Source: Steinernema hermaphroditum
Taxonomy: Eukaryota > Nematoda > Chromadorea > Rhabditida > Steinernematidae
Reading direction: 5' to 3'
Assembly (NCBI GenBank): GCA_030435675.1
Contig: CM059622.1
Location: forward strand, 11,160,001-11,224,000
DNA length: 64,000 nt
Below are positions 22,220 through 34,336 of this stretch, piece after piece. Numbering within the stretch: position 1 is the first letter of the stretch; each line of letters begins with the position of its first letter. A model generated the notes under the pieces. It worked only from the letters and a program-made list of their open reading frames with translations. It made no database searches and was not told the origin of the DNA. A program made the translations under genes and the position numbers.

Positions 22220-23232
22220 TCAGCTACGCGCTTGCCTTTCCTTAGCCAAGCCATCTATAACGATATATGCGTTAGGTATGTGGAGACCAATACAAGTACC
22301 TACGAGGACTTGGCGATTCCTCAGCCACTCCTCGCATCGTTTGGCCCGTGCCCTACGCACATCTGCACGATGGACGGCTTTGAATCGATTGGCGATGATC
22401 CAGGCCCTCTTCATGAAAACTTTGTTTGGAACATTCGCCATCCAACTCTCGAGGGAGCCGATCACAAGCGCGGTATACCCGTAAAAGGGCGTGAACTGGG
22501 TAAGCGGCATCCGCCTTGCGAAGCTTTGGATAGCCCGCACCTGATACGGCTGCAATTGATCCGACGGAGTGCGGTCCAAGTCTCCTTCGTCTTCGGGGAC
22601 GGGGTGAACACCCGGTCCGGTGTAGCCCGCCACCATCGCGTCGAACTCGGCTTCTGTAGCGAACTGCAAAACAACTATTGTCTAAATGAGTAAAGACCGC
22701 AACTTACGTGGTGAGGCAGCGGCAGACGTGACGTGACACTACCGTGGAAATTGATATCGTCGGTAACGTTGTAGTAACCGTCCGCGTCGTCCCGCACCCA
22801 CGCTTCCTCAGCTTCTTCACCGACGCCTAACACCCGGTAGTACAGGTGAAGACGTCCGTCCGATCCGATGGAGCGCACAACGCGTTCCTTTCCGCGGATG
22901 CTCGACTACACAAAGAGATTATCTTTAGACTAAGCCTGAACACCGAAACTTACTCGTGGACGAGCGTTTCCCCGTTCACGGGAAAGCTCTCCAGAACGCG
23001 ATGTGGGAAGAGTTCGTCCACGGCGACGACTGGACCGCCTTACGAATTGGTGAACCATCGCCTCGGCGGTCATCACCACTCCGATACGAGTGAGCGAATT
23101 TACAAATTCTTGGATCTTGAAAAGCGTCGCACGGCCGTATCCAGCGCTTGTCAGCGGGTGCATAGCGTAAAAGCGCCGCAACAACTCCTGCACCCAGGGA
23201 GTTGTGCGGGTTTCGCGAGCTCCGGAGCTCAT
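22220..23232 (-). CDS. Orphan three-exon gene, GC-rich
   Basis: Exons 23232-22954, 22905-22708, 22663-22220 (introns 48 and 44 nt) encode 306 aa with all junctions in phase 0. No signal peptide or obvious membrane segment. Visible features are a basic stretch RRSSRRRGR (about residues 65-75), an aromatic/acidic block around LHLYYRVLG and WVRDDADGYYNV, and a C-terminal part with TPFYGYTALVIG, a basic helix RADVRRARAKRCEEWL, and IPNAYIVIDG. I do not recognise the family. Base composition is clearly more GC-rich than the neighbouring receptor genes, which may reflect constraint, recent arrival or a transposon-derived gene. The intact frame over three exons argues that it is translated. Confidence 0.6.
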
Positions 23233-24224
23233 TGCTAGTTACAGTTGCTGGTAACTGAAAAGAAAAAGCATGAGCGAAGTATAGAAATTCGCACACATAT
23301 GAAGTAAAAACGCGCAGATATCCATTGCTTTCCGTAACGTGACGAAAAACGAGCTCAGGAAATCAACCGTCCGGGAGAGAAAACCAGCGGCAAGGCGATA
23401 TTCAAAGCGCAAATCGTGAGAGCGCGCCGTCCGCAGGCGCACAAAAAGATCCCAAAAAATGTTCCTTTACTGGTACCCGATGACCGGATAGGGCTGTACC
23501 GGATTGGTGCGCAGATACTTGCAACCAAACTGCAACCAAAGCACAATCAACTTCCGAACAAACCGGCGTAAACACAGCAAACGATCGCTAACAGCGGCGA
23601 TCAATCGAACAAAACTCGAACTTCAAAATAAAGATGAACAAAATGGCTCAATGCAACGACGATCCCAATTTGTCCGGTCCTGCAACGTTGAGTATCGTTT
23701 CCTCGTTTGAATGCGTTCCCATGAATGCCATCCGTTCGCTCTCATTTCGCGCGGTTTCCGAGCTGTATGGTTTCCAAACAATGAGCAAACCTCGCTGCAA
23801 CCGCAATTATATCTGACGTTTCTTCCCCCACTTGATGAGTCGGTAGCTTTGGGTGAAAATGTCGATAATGTATTACTACATCCATGTCCATAATGATATT
23901 TTATGGTTACTCGATTGAAAGTTGTCCTTGTATCTTCCTTTATTCAAATTGCGGGATTTTTTTTTACAGTTTCCATTGCTTATTTTCTTGAATGACCGTG
24001 AAATAAATGTCCGTTGAAATCTTTCTGTTCCACACTTTTCATACTTAGCGCCTCTTGCTTTAAATTTCGTACTTCGATTTTTTCCCCAGATTTTGGAAGG
24101 CCTTGTAGAGCCTTCTCGAACATGTGTTGTAATCTCCGCAAAGAGCAAATTATTTATTTACAAATTCTAATTCACGACACGTTCATCTCATTAGGACAAA
24201 TAGCACCCGCTATGCGTATCTTCT
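23233..24224. other. Intergenic
   Basis: Includes the upstream region of the orphan gene (minus) and the downstream region of receptor 3. Open frames at 23504-23710 (+) and 23876-24148 (-) are not supported by splice context. Confidence 0.45.
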
Positions 24225-25387
24225 TCACATCCGTCCAATCGACGTTCGTCCAGTGAAAGAGCTCACTCTGATGACACTCGTTACGTTTGATTTCCCCACC
24301 AAAATTCGAATCATGTGTGACCTGGCAGGCCTGAACATTTTGTCCGTTGCGGTCTCTCATTAGAAAACTCACGGATTAAAAACGATGTAGACCACGAGAT
24401 TCACAACGGGTATCAGCGTTCCCAAGGTTTGCCAAAAAATATTAAACCAGAGAACATCGAAGTGTCTATAGAACTGCAAACCACAGATATTCACTATGGA
24501 TAGCGGGACTGCTATCAAGAACCCCTGAACGACGAGCCTCGCTTCCAGAGGAGATATTCGAAAATCGGCACCGTACAGCTTCTTCTAAAAACGAATCCAC
24601 GTTTCTCAAAATGACGTTTTTTCCCACACCTCTAGAATGATCACTCCCACCACGGCTAGGGTAAGCGCCAAGACGCCAGCTTCCATGATCGGTCCGAAGT
24701 AGCCGATCCATTGGGCGAAGCTCTCTGGCCCGATGTAGGTGTACTGGTCGGTGTTGAATTCGAAGAGGATGTCGTCCACTTCATTCTCCTTGTCCATAGT
24801 GTCCACTAGGTAGTGGAGAATGAACATCAGAGGAAGGCACATGAACCAAGCGACGGCTATGGAAGCATTGCAGATCAGGTCGATCATGATTTTGTTCTTC
24901 ACGTTGGTCATGACGGTGAGTCGATTGAAGGCGAGAACAAAGGTCAGGAACGGAGCGGCTTGCACGTAGCCGTTGCGCATGCAACTGAACACCTTAATTA
25001 CAGAACTTAGACTAATTGCCGATGTGGAAAAGACGCACTTCTCCAATTTTCATCAAAGTGCAGTCATGCGGCAACTCTGCATTGATGTAATACCACTTGT
25101 TGTTCAGGCACTCAGCAGCCCTTTCGTCCCACAAGAAGGTCATCACTCCAGCGACCAAATTCTGCACTAGAAACAAGCAGTCCATCAAGCCGATGCTGAC
25201 CATGAGCTTGTAGGCAATTAAATTTCGGAAGTCCGCTTTTGTAGCAAAAATCTAGAAGAATCACATATATCATGACACACGGACAGAAGCTCACCCAGAG
25301 TAGAAGGAGATAAGGAGGCAGGCAGACGGGAAAAGTGGTAATTTTAAAAATAGCCAGCGCCTTCATGACAACTTGAGGAACTGGCAT
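24225..25387 (-). CDS. Serpentine chemoreceptor-like 7TM protein 3
   Basis: Intact 328-aa receptor. Exons: 25387-25295, 25251-25039, 24992-24630, 24584-24373, 24330-24225. TM1 has FPVCLPPYLLLLW, TM2 has AYKLMVSIGLMDCLFLV, TM3 has LAFNRLTVM, the loop has YTYIGPESFAQWIGYFGP, TM5 has MEAGVLALTLAVVGVIIL, and TM7 has PVVNLVVYIVFNP then PARSHMIRI. Exon lengths of exons 2 and 3 (213 and 363 nt) are identical to those of receptor 2, so the two are a recent pair within the cluster. The cytoplasmic tail is short and Ser/Arg-rich. Class (Srt/Srx-like) is inferred from the TM2 and TM3 patterns; exact subfamily uncertain. Confidence 0.9.
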
Positions 25388-28300
25388 GAAGCAAGTTAAT
25401 TAGACCTTTTCCTAAAACAAAAGACATTCACACTCCGCAAGTGCGTTTTTCCGCGGTTGGGAAGGGGACACATGATTGTTCAGTAAGCGCCACGCGCCCA
25501 ATCCTCGGCTTATATCACACTGGTCCCAAGGGAATCCCTTCCACAATCCATCCTAACGGCGAGAAACGTCCCTAGGAGGTGGAACTTGTATCTCTATAGG
25601 TCGGTACATCTATGCGGAACTCCGCAAGTCCGCACGTAGTTCTTATATGTCTAACCTTCATGCATGCACTTCATCATGTGTGCGGCGGCATTTTCAACTT
25701 GGATGTACAATCAAGCAGTGGTTAGAGCCATTCTATCGAAATAAAAAAAACAAAGGACACGTACAAATTCGCAGAGAACATTCACTTTGCTGATCATCTA
25801 AAAGAAGATCGGTTTTTGGATGAAAGTTTATTGTAGTTCCAAAATAAGGTTAGTACAATGAACTCCAAAAGAAAGCTTTTTAAAGTAGGATCTGACAAGA
25901 AACATACATTGTTTAGTGTGCCGACGAAGGACGGTTTTCAGAAGCATACATAAAGCTGTGTGCTATGACCAGTTCAGCCGATTTCACTCAACTGGCGTCA
26001 GTGAAAGCAAAATAAAAGCAAAGTGACTAAACGCCCTAAGGTGTTTTAGCGTTCTCAGGGTCGAATGCATGTTTTGCCGTTGCGCTAACGATGAAGGTCC
26101 ACCAAGGCTTGAATGCTAATTCGGCCGAAATTTCGTACCTTAGGTGCGGACAATAAAGAGTCAATATCCGTGTCTCGCTTCCGGTTCCAAATGTGCGGAG
26201 TATATGTTCAAGCTGTTGCGTTACTTGGAACGTGGCCGTATAAGGAAACGTTTCCGACAACACGCGATCCGATTGTCATGTTGTCTAAATGGTCACTGAG
26301 GCGTGATTTCGCTCCTTTGTAACTAAAAACTCGCCGCCAAAGTTCTACTAGCGGCGTTTATCATTTTGGGCACCTTCCTTGCAAGTTCTAGACGGATGGC
26401 AGATGGCAAATGCAGATTGCATTGGCAACAAAGGGATAAACCAAAAAACCCTTCCGTTAAAACCGAAGCAAACTGATCGAACGCCTTAATATGTTTTAAA
26501 TGCCCTCGTGCTAAAACATACTAGCAGATGGATACTAGCAGATGCCCAATTTCTCTATAGGGTTTGTGGTTGTATGACATACAGAATTTCCCGCTCATCG
26601 AATGGCATAAATGACTTTGAATTTTACTGTGTTATTTGAAAAGATGTGACTGTTTTTCTTATGACAGTCTTTATGCCGCACACTTTACAAAGAAATCATC
26701 CCCTTTACTTATTTGCTCGCTTCCATGTAATTTTTGCGAATCTGCCTTTATATTTTCGAATTCATATGCGTTGTCTGTAATCAAAAATTTAGCAAACATA
26801 TGTTCCAAAATTTGTACTATAAGAAACCACGACATTTTTTAGATTCAGTTTGAAAGAATGATGATGTCAAAAACTGCTCAACAGGTCAAATATGGGTGTG
26901 GGAGCGGCTCCACTGCCAAGACCACGCAATCAATGTTGGTGATGAAATGCAAACTATTGATAAATAATCTCACGGGACACGAAATTATCTTCCTACCACA
27001 GACGAGGCTTCTCACAAAGGACTGGAGATCATGAATAGATTTGATTCACACTCAGCTCTATTGACAAACAACTTCACAAACACCTGGTCGGCTACTAACA
27101 CCTGCCTTTTTTAAACTATGCAGAAGGATCTAACAACATTTGCGTCAAAACTATGATCTCAAGTACACAGGACAGTCATGCAAAAACTACGTTTGTTGAA
27201 TAGAGAGTGGAATGTCTGAGTAGGCGGCTTTATCATCGAAATATCTCCAAAAGTAATGCAAAAAAAAATGCTAATACAATTGTAGCTGTAAACAATTTCA
27301 TAGAAGTATTTCTCAGGGCAATAACTCAATGACATCATTGTCCAAAAAATGAATCAATCGTTCATGGTAATGACTTCGGAAAACTTTTATGATATTTTCA
27401 AGCATGTCACAACCATGGTTTCAGAGCTCAAAAATCCCTCATTCTGCCACCGGGAACCTTTTTTTCAAAATTCATGTCACAAAGTTTGCAAAGGTCGAAG
27501 ATTACCGGTTATAGAATTTCAAATTAATTGGCTTGACACTGTGCCCGTATCACAGATTCAGTGTAGAAACATATGCTAAATGCTATACGCCTCATTATGG
27601 GGGCCAAAAAGCCATATGTGACTCACTGGAATTCCCATGACACTTTCCAATTTAGCGTCAGTGAGGAACCCGTCTAGGTTGAAATGCCAAGAAGCATGTC
27701 GACCCTGATCATCAGCAATAAGCGAATATGTTGTTGATGTGGCCATAAGGCATCATCAAAAATGCCAAATTTTTAATTCTATCTACGTCAAAAAGTATTC
27801 CGACCCTGATCATCCAGAATGAGAAGGGGTACCACTTTGGTTGCTCATGTATGTAAATTAGATAAATTCGTGGGTAACAAAACTGGCTGAAAAGTATACG
27901 AGGTTATGAAACTGACTCTGGTTTTTTTCCATCCGGAAACGGATCTCCTTTAATTATTTATGCGCGGTTTGATTTCGCAAAAGGCACTCAATAACAACAG
28001 TACAAACAGATGCTGGAATTTCATCCCACGTAGATTCAGAATGTGCAACTACTTGATATTTGACAAAGCATGAAAAGTTTAACGAGGAACCGAATCGCGA
28101 CTGGCGGACGGACAGAAGCCAAGCGAGGAGAAGAACTGGGCGAGAAGAAGATCCTACATACTTGATTGATGGTTATAAGGTGCAACTTTGTGAATCTTAT
28201 GATATTGCAAATAAACTCATGAAAACTTTATAATAATATTTTATAGATATCTATGCAATACTAATAAGGCAACGATCAAACATACAACGCTAAGATCGAC

Positions 28301-28417
28301 GCGAGACAAAGGGCAAACGGTAGGTATATATCAATATATAAACTGTACAAAAAAAACAGCTCGCATATTTGAATTTGTTTCATTTTTCTCGTGATCAGTC
28401 CTAACGCAATATCAGTC
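25388..28417. other. Intergenic, about 3 kb
   Basis: No gene supported. Two short direct repeats with CCGACCCTGATCATC-like sequence occur at about 27702 and 27799. A decayed relative of the candidate exon at 28418 is seen at about 28270-28315 (ACGCTAAGATCGACGCGAGA), with in-frame stops. Confidence 0.45.
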
Positions 28418-28597
28418 ATGAAGGCTAGCATTCTTTTGTTCCTCCTTGCAAGGGTACCATTAAACATGCAGCGTTTAGATCGACGTGAAAACAGAGCCAA
28501 ACGGTAAGCCTAGTACATACACTTTGCAAAAAAGAGACCTGCCCATCGGCACTCTAGGCACGTTAAAATGATAAGGTATGGTCAGAATGACCGGTGA
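28418..28597 (+). CDS. Candidate tiny secreted peptide gene
   Basis: Two exons (28418-28503 and 28558-28597; 54-nt GT..AG intron, phase 2) give a 41-aa product. It starts with a hydrophobic MKASILLFLLA segment and continues into a highly basic tail containing QRLDRREN and dibasic KR. A processed secreted peptide is conceivable, but nothing confirms translation. A partial degenerate copy lies about 150 bp upstream, so this may simply be a repeated unit. Low confidence. Confidence 0.25.
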
Positions 28598-28769
28598 AAA
28601 AGGTTACCGCATCTTTTTGAAGGATATAAGATGCGTATGTTTTGGCCTACCGTTTGTTCATTTGTAAGCTCTGTGCACGTAAGTAACCACTTTCTCACAA
28701 ATATAATAGATACGATAGCCTATTTATTTCTACGAACTATTATCAACAGGTTCGACGATCCAAACTCTC

Positions 28770-29948
28770 TCAGCGTTTATCTTTACATTCCGAAAACGTT
28801 TGGACGGGCGTAACGTAGATCTTGGTTGACTTAACGATCACCGCACTCGCGGTGGTTCGCTTGCTCGAGCAGACGTTCCATATATGTGAGCGCACAAGCC
28901 TAAACGCCGTTTGGATGATTCATAGAAGGTTGCTTGCTCACGGATTAAAGGCGATATGCACCACCAAATTGATAGCCGGTATAAGAGCGGCCAGGCAGCT
29001 CCATCCAATGTAAAACCAGGGGAGTTCACTGAATTCTTCACAGAGAACGAGGCCACAAACGATGACGACCGCGAGAGGAACGGAGATTAGAAACGCCTGC
29101 ACCAAGAGTCGTATGTCCATTGCGGACACTTTGAACGCGCTGCCGTAAACGTATTTCTGAAGCGAAGTTTGAAATGGAAACCAGAACGATCTGTGCACCT
29201 TGATAAGAACGTTTCCTAGTATACACATGTAACACAAGAAGGCTCCTGCTTGGAAAGACGGTCCAAGGTAGCCCATGACTATTAAGAAAGGTTCAGGCCC
29301 GTAGTAGCCATAGCCATCCTGGTCGAGGAAGAACCCAATCTCCAGTGAACTGTAGTCGAAGATCAGTGGCGCTGGAAAGAGCAAAAGCCAGCATATAAAA
29401 ACGGCCGCCTAGAATGGATCACTTGATATAAAAACTGGAGTGAACACAGTACCAAGCAAATTGTTTTTTGGAGCACAGGTCGGTCGATTCGGAACATCAC
29501 AAGCGAACGGTGGGAGGCCAGCACGAGGGTGAGGAACGGAACGGATTGGAGGTAGCTACACCGAGTGCTGCTTAGGAACTGGAATGCTTAGCATAGAGCG
29601 ATTGAACGTATTTCCTTATTCCCCCGCCCTAGAATTTCAAAAATGAACATACCGATCCGAGATGTCGATTGGGCTTTCCACCAGAGAGCCTGAAGACTCC
29701 GTCCATAAAACTCTGTGTCAGATACAAGCAATCCATAATGCACATATTTATCAGTATCTTATATGCAATGACGTTCTTGAAATCAGGCTTTGTTGCAAAA
29801 ATCTGTAGAATAGTGGTAACTACACTCATCTATCACTTATTCTTACCCATATTAAAGCGACATAAAACGGTATGCAGATGGGTAATTGCAGAATTTCAAA
29901 GACAGCAACTGCTCTTCTCAAAACGTCAAGCAACTCATCTGATATCAT
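28770..29948 (-). CDS. Serpentine chemoreceptor-like 7TM protein 4
   Basis: Intact 310-aa receptor. Exons: 29948-29847, 29802-29653, 29578-29453, 29408-29199, 29156-28942, 28899-28770. TM1 has LPICIPFYVALIW, TM2 has AYKILINMCIMDCLYL, TM3 has the variant LASHRSLVM (His in place of the Asn seen in the other copies), and TM7 has PAINLVVHIAFNP followed by LVRSHIW. The 42-nt intron 29198-29157 is in frame and stop-free, so an unspliced form would add 14 residues in the TM5-TM6 loop. Exon lengths 150, 126, 210 and 215 match receptors 5 and 6 (150/126/216/215 and 150/126/210/218), grouping these three together. Confidence 0.88.
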
Positions 29949-30748
29949 CCTTAAACGCTATAGGAACTTTTGAGACTAAACGAGTTAGAAACAGGTTGTC
30001 ATTTAAAACTACTGCTTAAGTCTAAATACCGGTTAGTGACGCCCTTAGGCAGCTGTAAAAGGGCAACCTTGAGGGACAGAGGAAGCCTTTCTTTTCTTGG
30101 TAATTTACCAAACGTGTCATTAGCAGGACGGCCATAACAGCTGCTGCGACGTTACAATAACAAGTGCGTAAGACCGACGCACTATGAGCCATCGCTCAAC
30201 GTGATCGGCACCAATCCGATTTAGAATTCAACTGTATATGCAAACGCGATAAACGCCTTCCAAACGATATGTGCAGTTTACAGTTTACGAGCAATAATAA
30301 ACACAACATTTTGTTTTTTAACGCAGCTATGACTAACGCTGTATCTCATCGCACGTCGTCTTTTGGCTTAGACGTAAATCAGTGTCCGAGGCGGCGATCT
30401 CATCATTTGGCGTGGGTTTCAGAGGTGCGAAGTGCGCATTCCGGTAGAATACAGCGAGCAGAGTGGATCGTCTTCGATTCGTTGGGCGGCTCAGGTGTCG
30501 ATCGTACCGGAGGAAGACCGGTAACTACGATGTGATACTGCACCTTTTTGAGCTCATAAGACGTCTTGCAAATCAAATCGTGATGTCAAATCTTTTCGGA
30601 AGGTTTCTGAAAAGACATTTCACTTCCTCTCCAAAGCACACATGTGCACACGTGAGAAATTTCTAAAATTCAATGACTCAGAATCCAATGATCAATGAGG
30701 TGTTCTCATACTCTCTTCTGAAAGCGTTTGCCGTTTCTTGTTCACACA
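29949..30748. promoter_or_regulatory. Divergent intergenic region between receptors 4 and 5
   Basis: 800 bp between two head-to-head receptor genes. It must contain both promoters, possibly shared. No specific site is recognised. Confidence 0.4.
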
Positions 30749-31874
30749 ATGAGTTCGACACGCGCTGAGTACGTCGCCGTTGCTGTCTGCAACATCGCCG
30801 TGTTTCCTGTGTGTTTACCGCTATACCTCCTTGTCCTATGGGTAACATCACCGCCGCTTTCCTTTACATTGAGCACCTTTCAGAACTTTGCGACAAAAAA
30901 GGAATTTAAGGGAATTCTCGCGTATCATCTCATGTTGAGTATGGGGGCCATGGACTGCTTGTACTTGCTGTCAGGATTCCAAGCCGGACTCATGTCTCTG
31001 TGTCGAAGTGAATTCTTTCCCGCATTTAGTCAGGTGGTTGCCGATCCAAGACGGAAGTGATCAATCCGATTTCAGATCGGTAGCATTGTGAGATTTGGCT
31101 ATCTTACAGCTGTTCCCATCTTTACGTTCTTGTTAGCTCTTAACAGATTGATCATCATCCTTAGGCTTCCGAAGAGCGCTGTGAGTGATCTTGCTTTCAA
31201 GGTGATTCCTTGTTTATAGCATTTGAGAATATGTGACTTCTAGATTCTGGTCATTGGCACTTTGATTTTGGTCTTCGCGTTCCCTATTCTCCTCATGATC
31301 GCCGTTCCAAGCGTCACCATCGCATACACTTTGCAATTCCATGGTTACGTTTACTACGCCTCAGCTCTCTTCAACACTGTATGGGTGAACATCCAAGTGA
31401 CGCTAGAACTGCTCTCGCTCTGTGGCTACTTCCTCATCGCCATCGCTATCGTTCTGCAGGCGTGCCCTTCTCCTAGATCCAAGAGCTAAACCCATATTTA
31501 GAAAAAGATATTCCATACGAGTTTCAAAATCTCATCGATGGAAGTTCTGCTCATTGTGCAAGGGTTCCTTCTCACCGTGCCTCTGACTATTGTGAACCTG
31601 ATCGGCTGGAGAGGAAACCATCATATCATGGCTGGTCGGGCCATCTATCTCTGCTGGGCACTGCTAGCCGCCTTGGTGCCTGCCATAAACTTATCTGTTT
31701 ATGTTGGATTTAACCCGTATGTCCGGCAGATTCAAGTAGATCGATTGCGACATTTTCAGATTCGTGAGATCTCATCTCGTGAGTGCTATCTTCCGCAAAG
31801 GAGAGCAAAATCCAAGTCTCTTCATTCGATCTAATGGAGTCACTTCAGCAACCCAAAGAGAAAACAAATTCTAA
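30749..31874 (+). CDS. Serpentine chemoreceptor-like 7TM protein 5
   Basis: 304-aa receptor, the only plus-strand member. Model: join(30749..30841,30884..31033,31076..31201,31244..31459,31502..31716,31760..31874). TM1 has FPVCLPLYLLVLW, TM2 has AYHLMLSMGAMDCLYLL, TM3 has LLALNRLIIIL, TM5 follows YVYYASALFNTVW, TM6 begins LLIVQGFLLTVPLTIVN, and TM7 has PAINLSVYVGFNP. The intron 31460-31501 begins GC rather than GT (CAG|GCGTGC); only this position keeps the frame into KKIFHTSFKISSMEV, the block conserved in paralogs. It is thus a GC-AG intron or a damaged donor. Intron 1 (30842-30883) is 42 nt, in frame and stop-free. The coding 3' end is 15 nt from that of the convergent receptor 6. Confidence 0.85.
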
Positions 31875-31889
31875 GCATTTATTCGGTTA

Positions 31890-33160
31890 CTACTTGTGCA
31901 CAGTTCTGATGATCCTAGTCACTTCCACATGTCCGCCAGATCGCGTTGAACCCGACTTTCGGGCAGTGGTCACAAACACCTTCGAATGGGGACACTTCCT
32001 GAGAAGCGATTTAAGATGTTTCCGAACATTCCTAAAGATATCAATCAGCTCTGATATTATATTATTCCTCACGCATTGAAAAGAATCAAAATCAATAAAT
32101 GAGTGGCCGGAATTGTTATTGCCGTAACGCTCCAAACGATAAAAAGCAGTCCATGCTTCCATATTTCAGTGTACAGAAAGGCTCCAATGAAGATGGTGAA
32201 CGCCACCGGGATGGACTGTAGGAGAGCTTGGCCTAAGAGACGGACCTCTCTTCGAGAGAATTTGAGCGGATGCATGTGGTAAACACTTTGCTATAAAGGG
32301 AATGAAGAAAGTAGATGCAGGACGTACACGGGTACCTGACAAATAATGACACCCACAGTAACGAGGTACAGAGCCAGGGCGGTACCTTCCAAACCCATTC
32401 GGATGTAGATGTACGGGGTCTCGAAGTATGCAGGACCAGTATAACGGTAAGTAGCTTCGTGGTACGAGAACTGTATTTTGCCGTCAATGAGGGAAAGAAG
32501 ATAGAGAAAGGGAATCGGAATAGATGCAGATAAGAAAACGATTATCTAAATAATTAACCTCATCATCATACTCCGTGATTGTATATCATCAAAGCCGGTA
32601 ATTACGAAGTACACCTGAGATTTCGGTTTTTAACATCGTCGTACAGGAGGCAAAAATAATGAATTCAAATCGAAAAAGATCTCAAACAAAGACTAACCTT
32701 GAACAGCCTGGTTCCCCGTCCGCAACCGTGAAATTTCGAAATTATAACCAGCCTGTTAGCGGCCAGAAAGAACTCCAGGATCGGAATTGAAAATAAGTAT
32801 CCGTTTCGCATGCAACTGACATACTAAAATAGCATCCACTAGGCTACAGTCCACCGAAGTTGCCCTTACTCTTCCAAATAACTCTGACACTATTTTCGGC
32901 GCCAAATTGAATATTCCAGCGACGAAGGTTGTAATCATGTGGAAGCAATCCAAAACGGCAATTGCAAAGATTATAGTGTAGGCCGTCCTGGACTTGAATT
33001 CTTGTTTTGTTTTCAAAATCTGAAACACCGCCGCCAATTGCAGGTTTGAGAACATGGAGACAGTGCGAACCCAGATGACAGCGATGTTTAGCGGCATAAA
33101 CAGCGGCAGTACTATCAGGTTACACAGAGTCATGCTGATGTTGATCGCTTCCACACTCAT
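31890..33160 (-). CDS. Serpentine chemoreceptor-like 7TM protein 6
   Basis: Intact 311-aa receptor, the most diverged of the six. Exons: 33160-33071, 33019-32870, 32823-32698, 32545-32336, 32290-32073, 32031-31890. TM1 has LPLFMPLNIAVIW, TM2 has AYTIIFAIAVLDCFHM, TM3 has FLLAANRLVII, and TM7 has PATHLLILILFNA, with Ala replacing the Pro of FNP. The tail is Lys/Arg-rich. The intron 32697-32546 (152 nt) is longer than the others. The first intron (33070-33020, 51 nt) is stop-free and in frame. It ends 15 nt from receptor 5 on the opposite strand, so the 3' UTRs must overlap. Confidence 0.87.
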
Positions 33161-34336
33161 TTCTTCTTTGGGAGATATTACTCGTGGTGATCTATCTGAA
33201 ATGAATGCAACAACATAGCAAGGATCTATGCCGATGTTAGATGCTGGCCCAATAAACCAGAAAACAATGCACTCATACTATTTATAAGAGTATTGGCTCG
33301 AATGCTTTGGATAAACAGTCAATGAACGTCATCCAAGCATCCACACAAATATAGAAACTTATAAATCATATCTGAGTAAACACAACAGGGTGTATTTTAT
33401 GAATAGATTGAGGTGATTTCTATAAGGAACCCTCTATTTTTGGAATCGAGTGCAGTCCACACAGTCTCAATCATCATCGAAAAAAAAAATCAATGACAAA
33501 GTTTGACAAAGGGGGTTACGTACCTAAGCAGAAGCGGACAAGCAGGAATTCAGTGTCGCTGAGCTGAGCTATGTGCATAGTTTGCGGAGTTCGTGAATCC
33601 CTAATAACCGTTTGCAGCTGCTTTTTACGACATTCAACGTTTTGGGTACGTACGCACTTTTGGAATTTTTGGGAACGCTCCGTCAAGTTCTCAAAGATTA
33701 TTTTCGTATTTTTGCGCATTTCAAAATTTTATTCTGGTACGGTATGGTTTTTTATTAAAATTGAGCTAAATATTTTTGAATTTGCTTAAAATTTTGTGAT
33801 TTTGTCGAATTGTGGAAAGTTTTCATTTGGCGTCAGGTCGTGCACTCGTAAACTAAAATCGTCGGATTATTGATCTGAGCACAGTTGCAGACAGAATACC
33901 GTTAACCAGCAATGAGACCTCGAACGAAACTCTGACAAAGCAGTTAAAATAAAATTTTAGCGCAGTGCTAATTCGTGTTTTCGTCTGACGGCCTGTCTGG
34001 GACTCACTGACTGGGACGCTGATTTAAGAGTGGTGTATCCACTAAGCTTAAAATTGAAGGTTAGTTAGTTTATATTTTCGCTTGTGTACCAACATGCGAG
34101 TCCGAAGGACTGACATGTCAGTACACAAACTAAACGATATTGGAGCCACAAGATTCAGTAATGTTACTATAAATAAATCAGACGTGATGGATGATAATCT
34201 TTTCATTGTGGTACTGTCTTCATATGTGAGTTGAACTGGTGATAGTATAGATTCAGTTTTATTAATTTCATTATCAACAATTTCTGCCAAGGTTTGTAAT
34301 AAGATTTATCAAATTTTGCCGGTAGCTTAATACAAG
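33161..34336. other. Intergenic
   Basis: AT-rich upstream region of receptor 6 and downstream region of the 51-aa peptide gene. No supported feature. Confidence 0.45.

Noticed and set aside
26036..26322. Possible coding fragment around 26.1-26.3 kb
   Set aside because: Open in two frames but with no splice partners, start context or recognisable motif.
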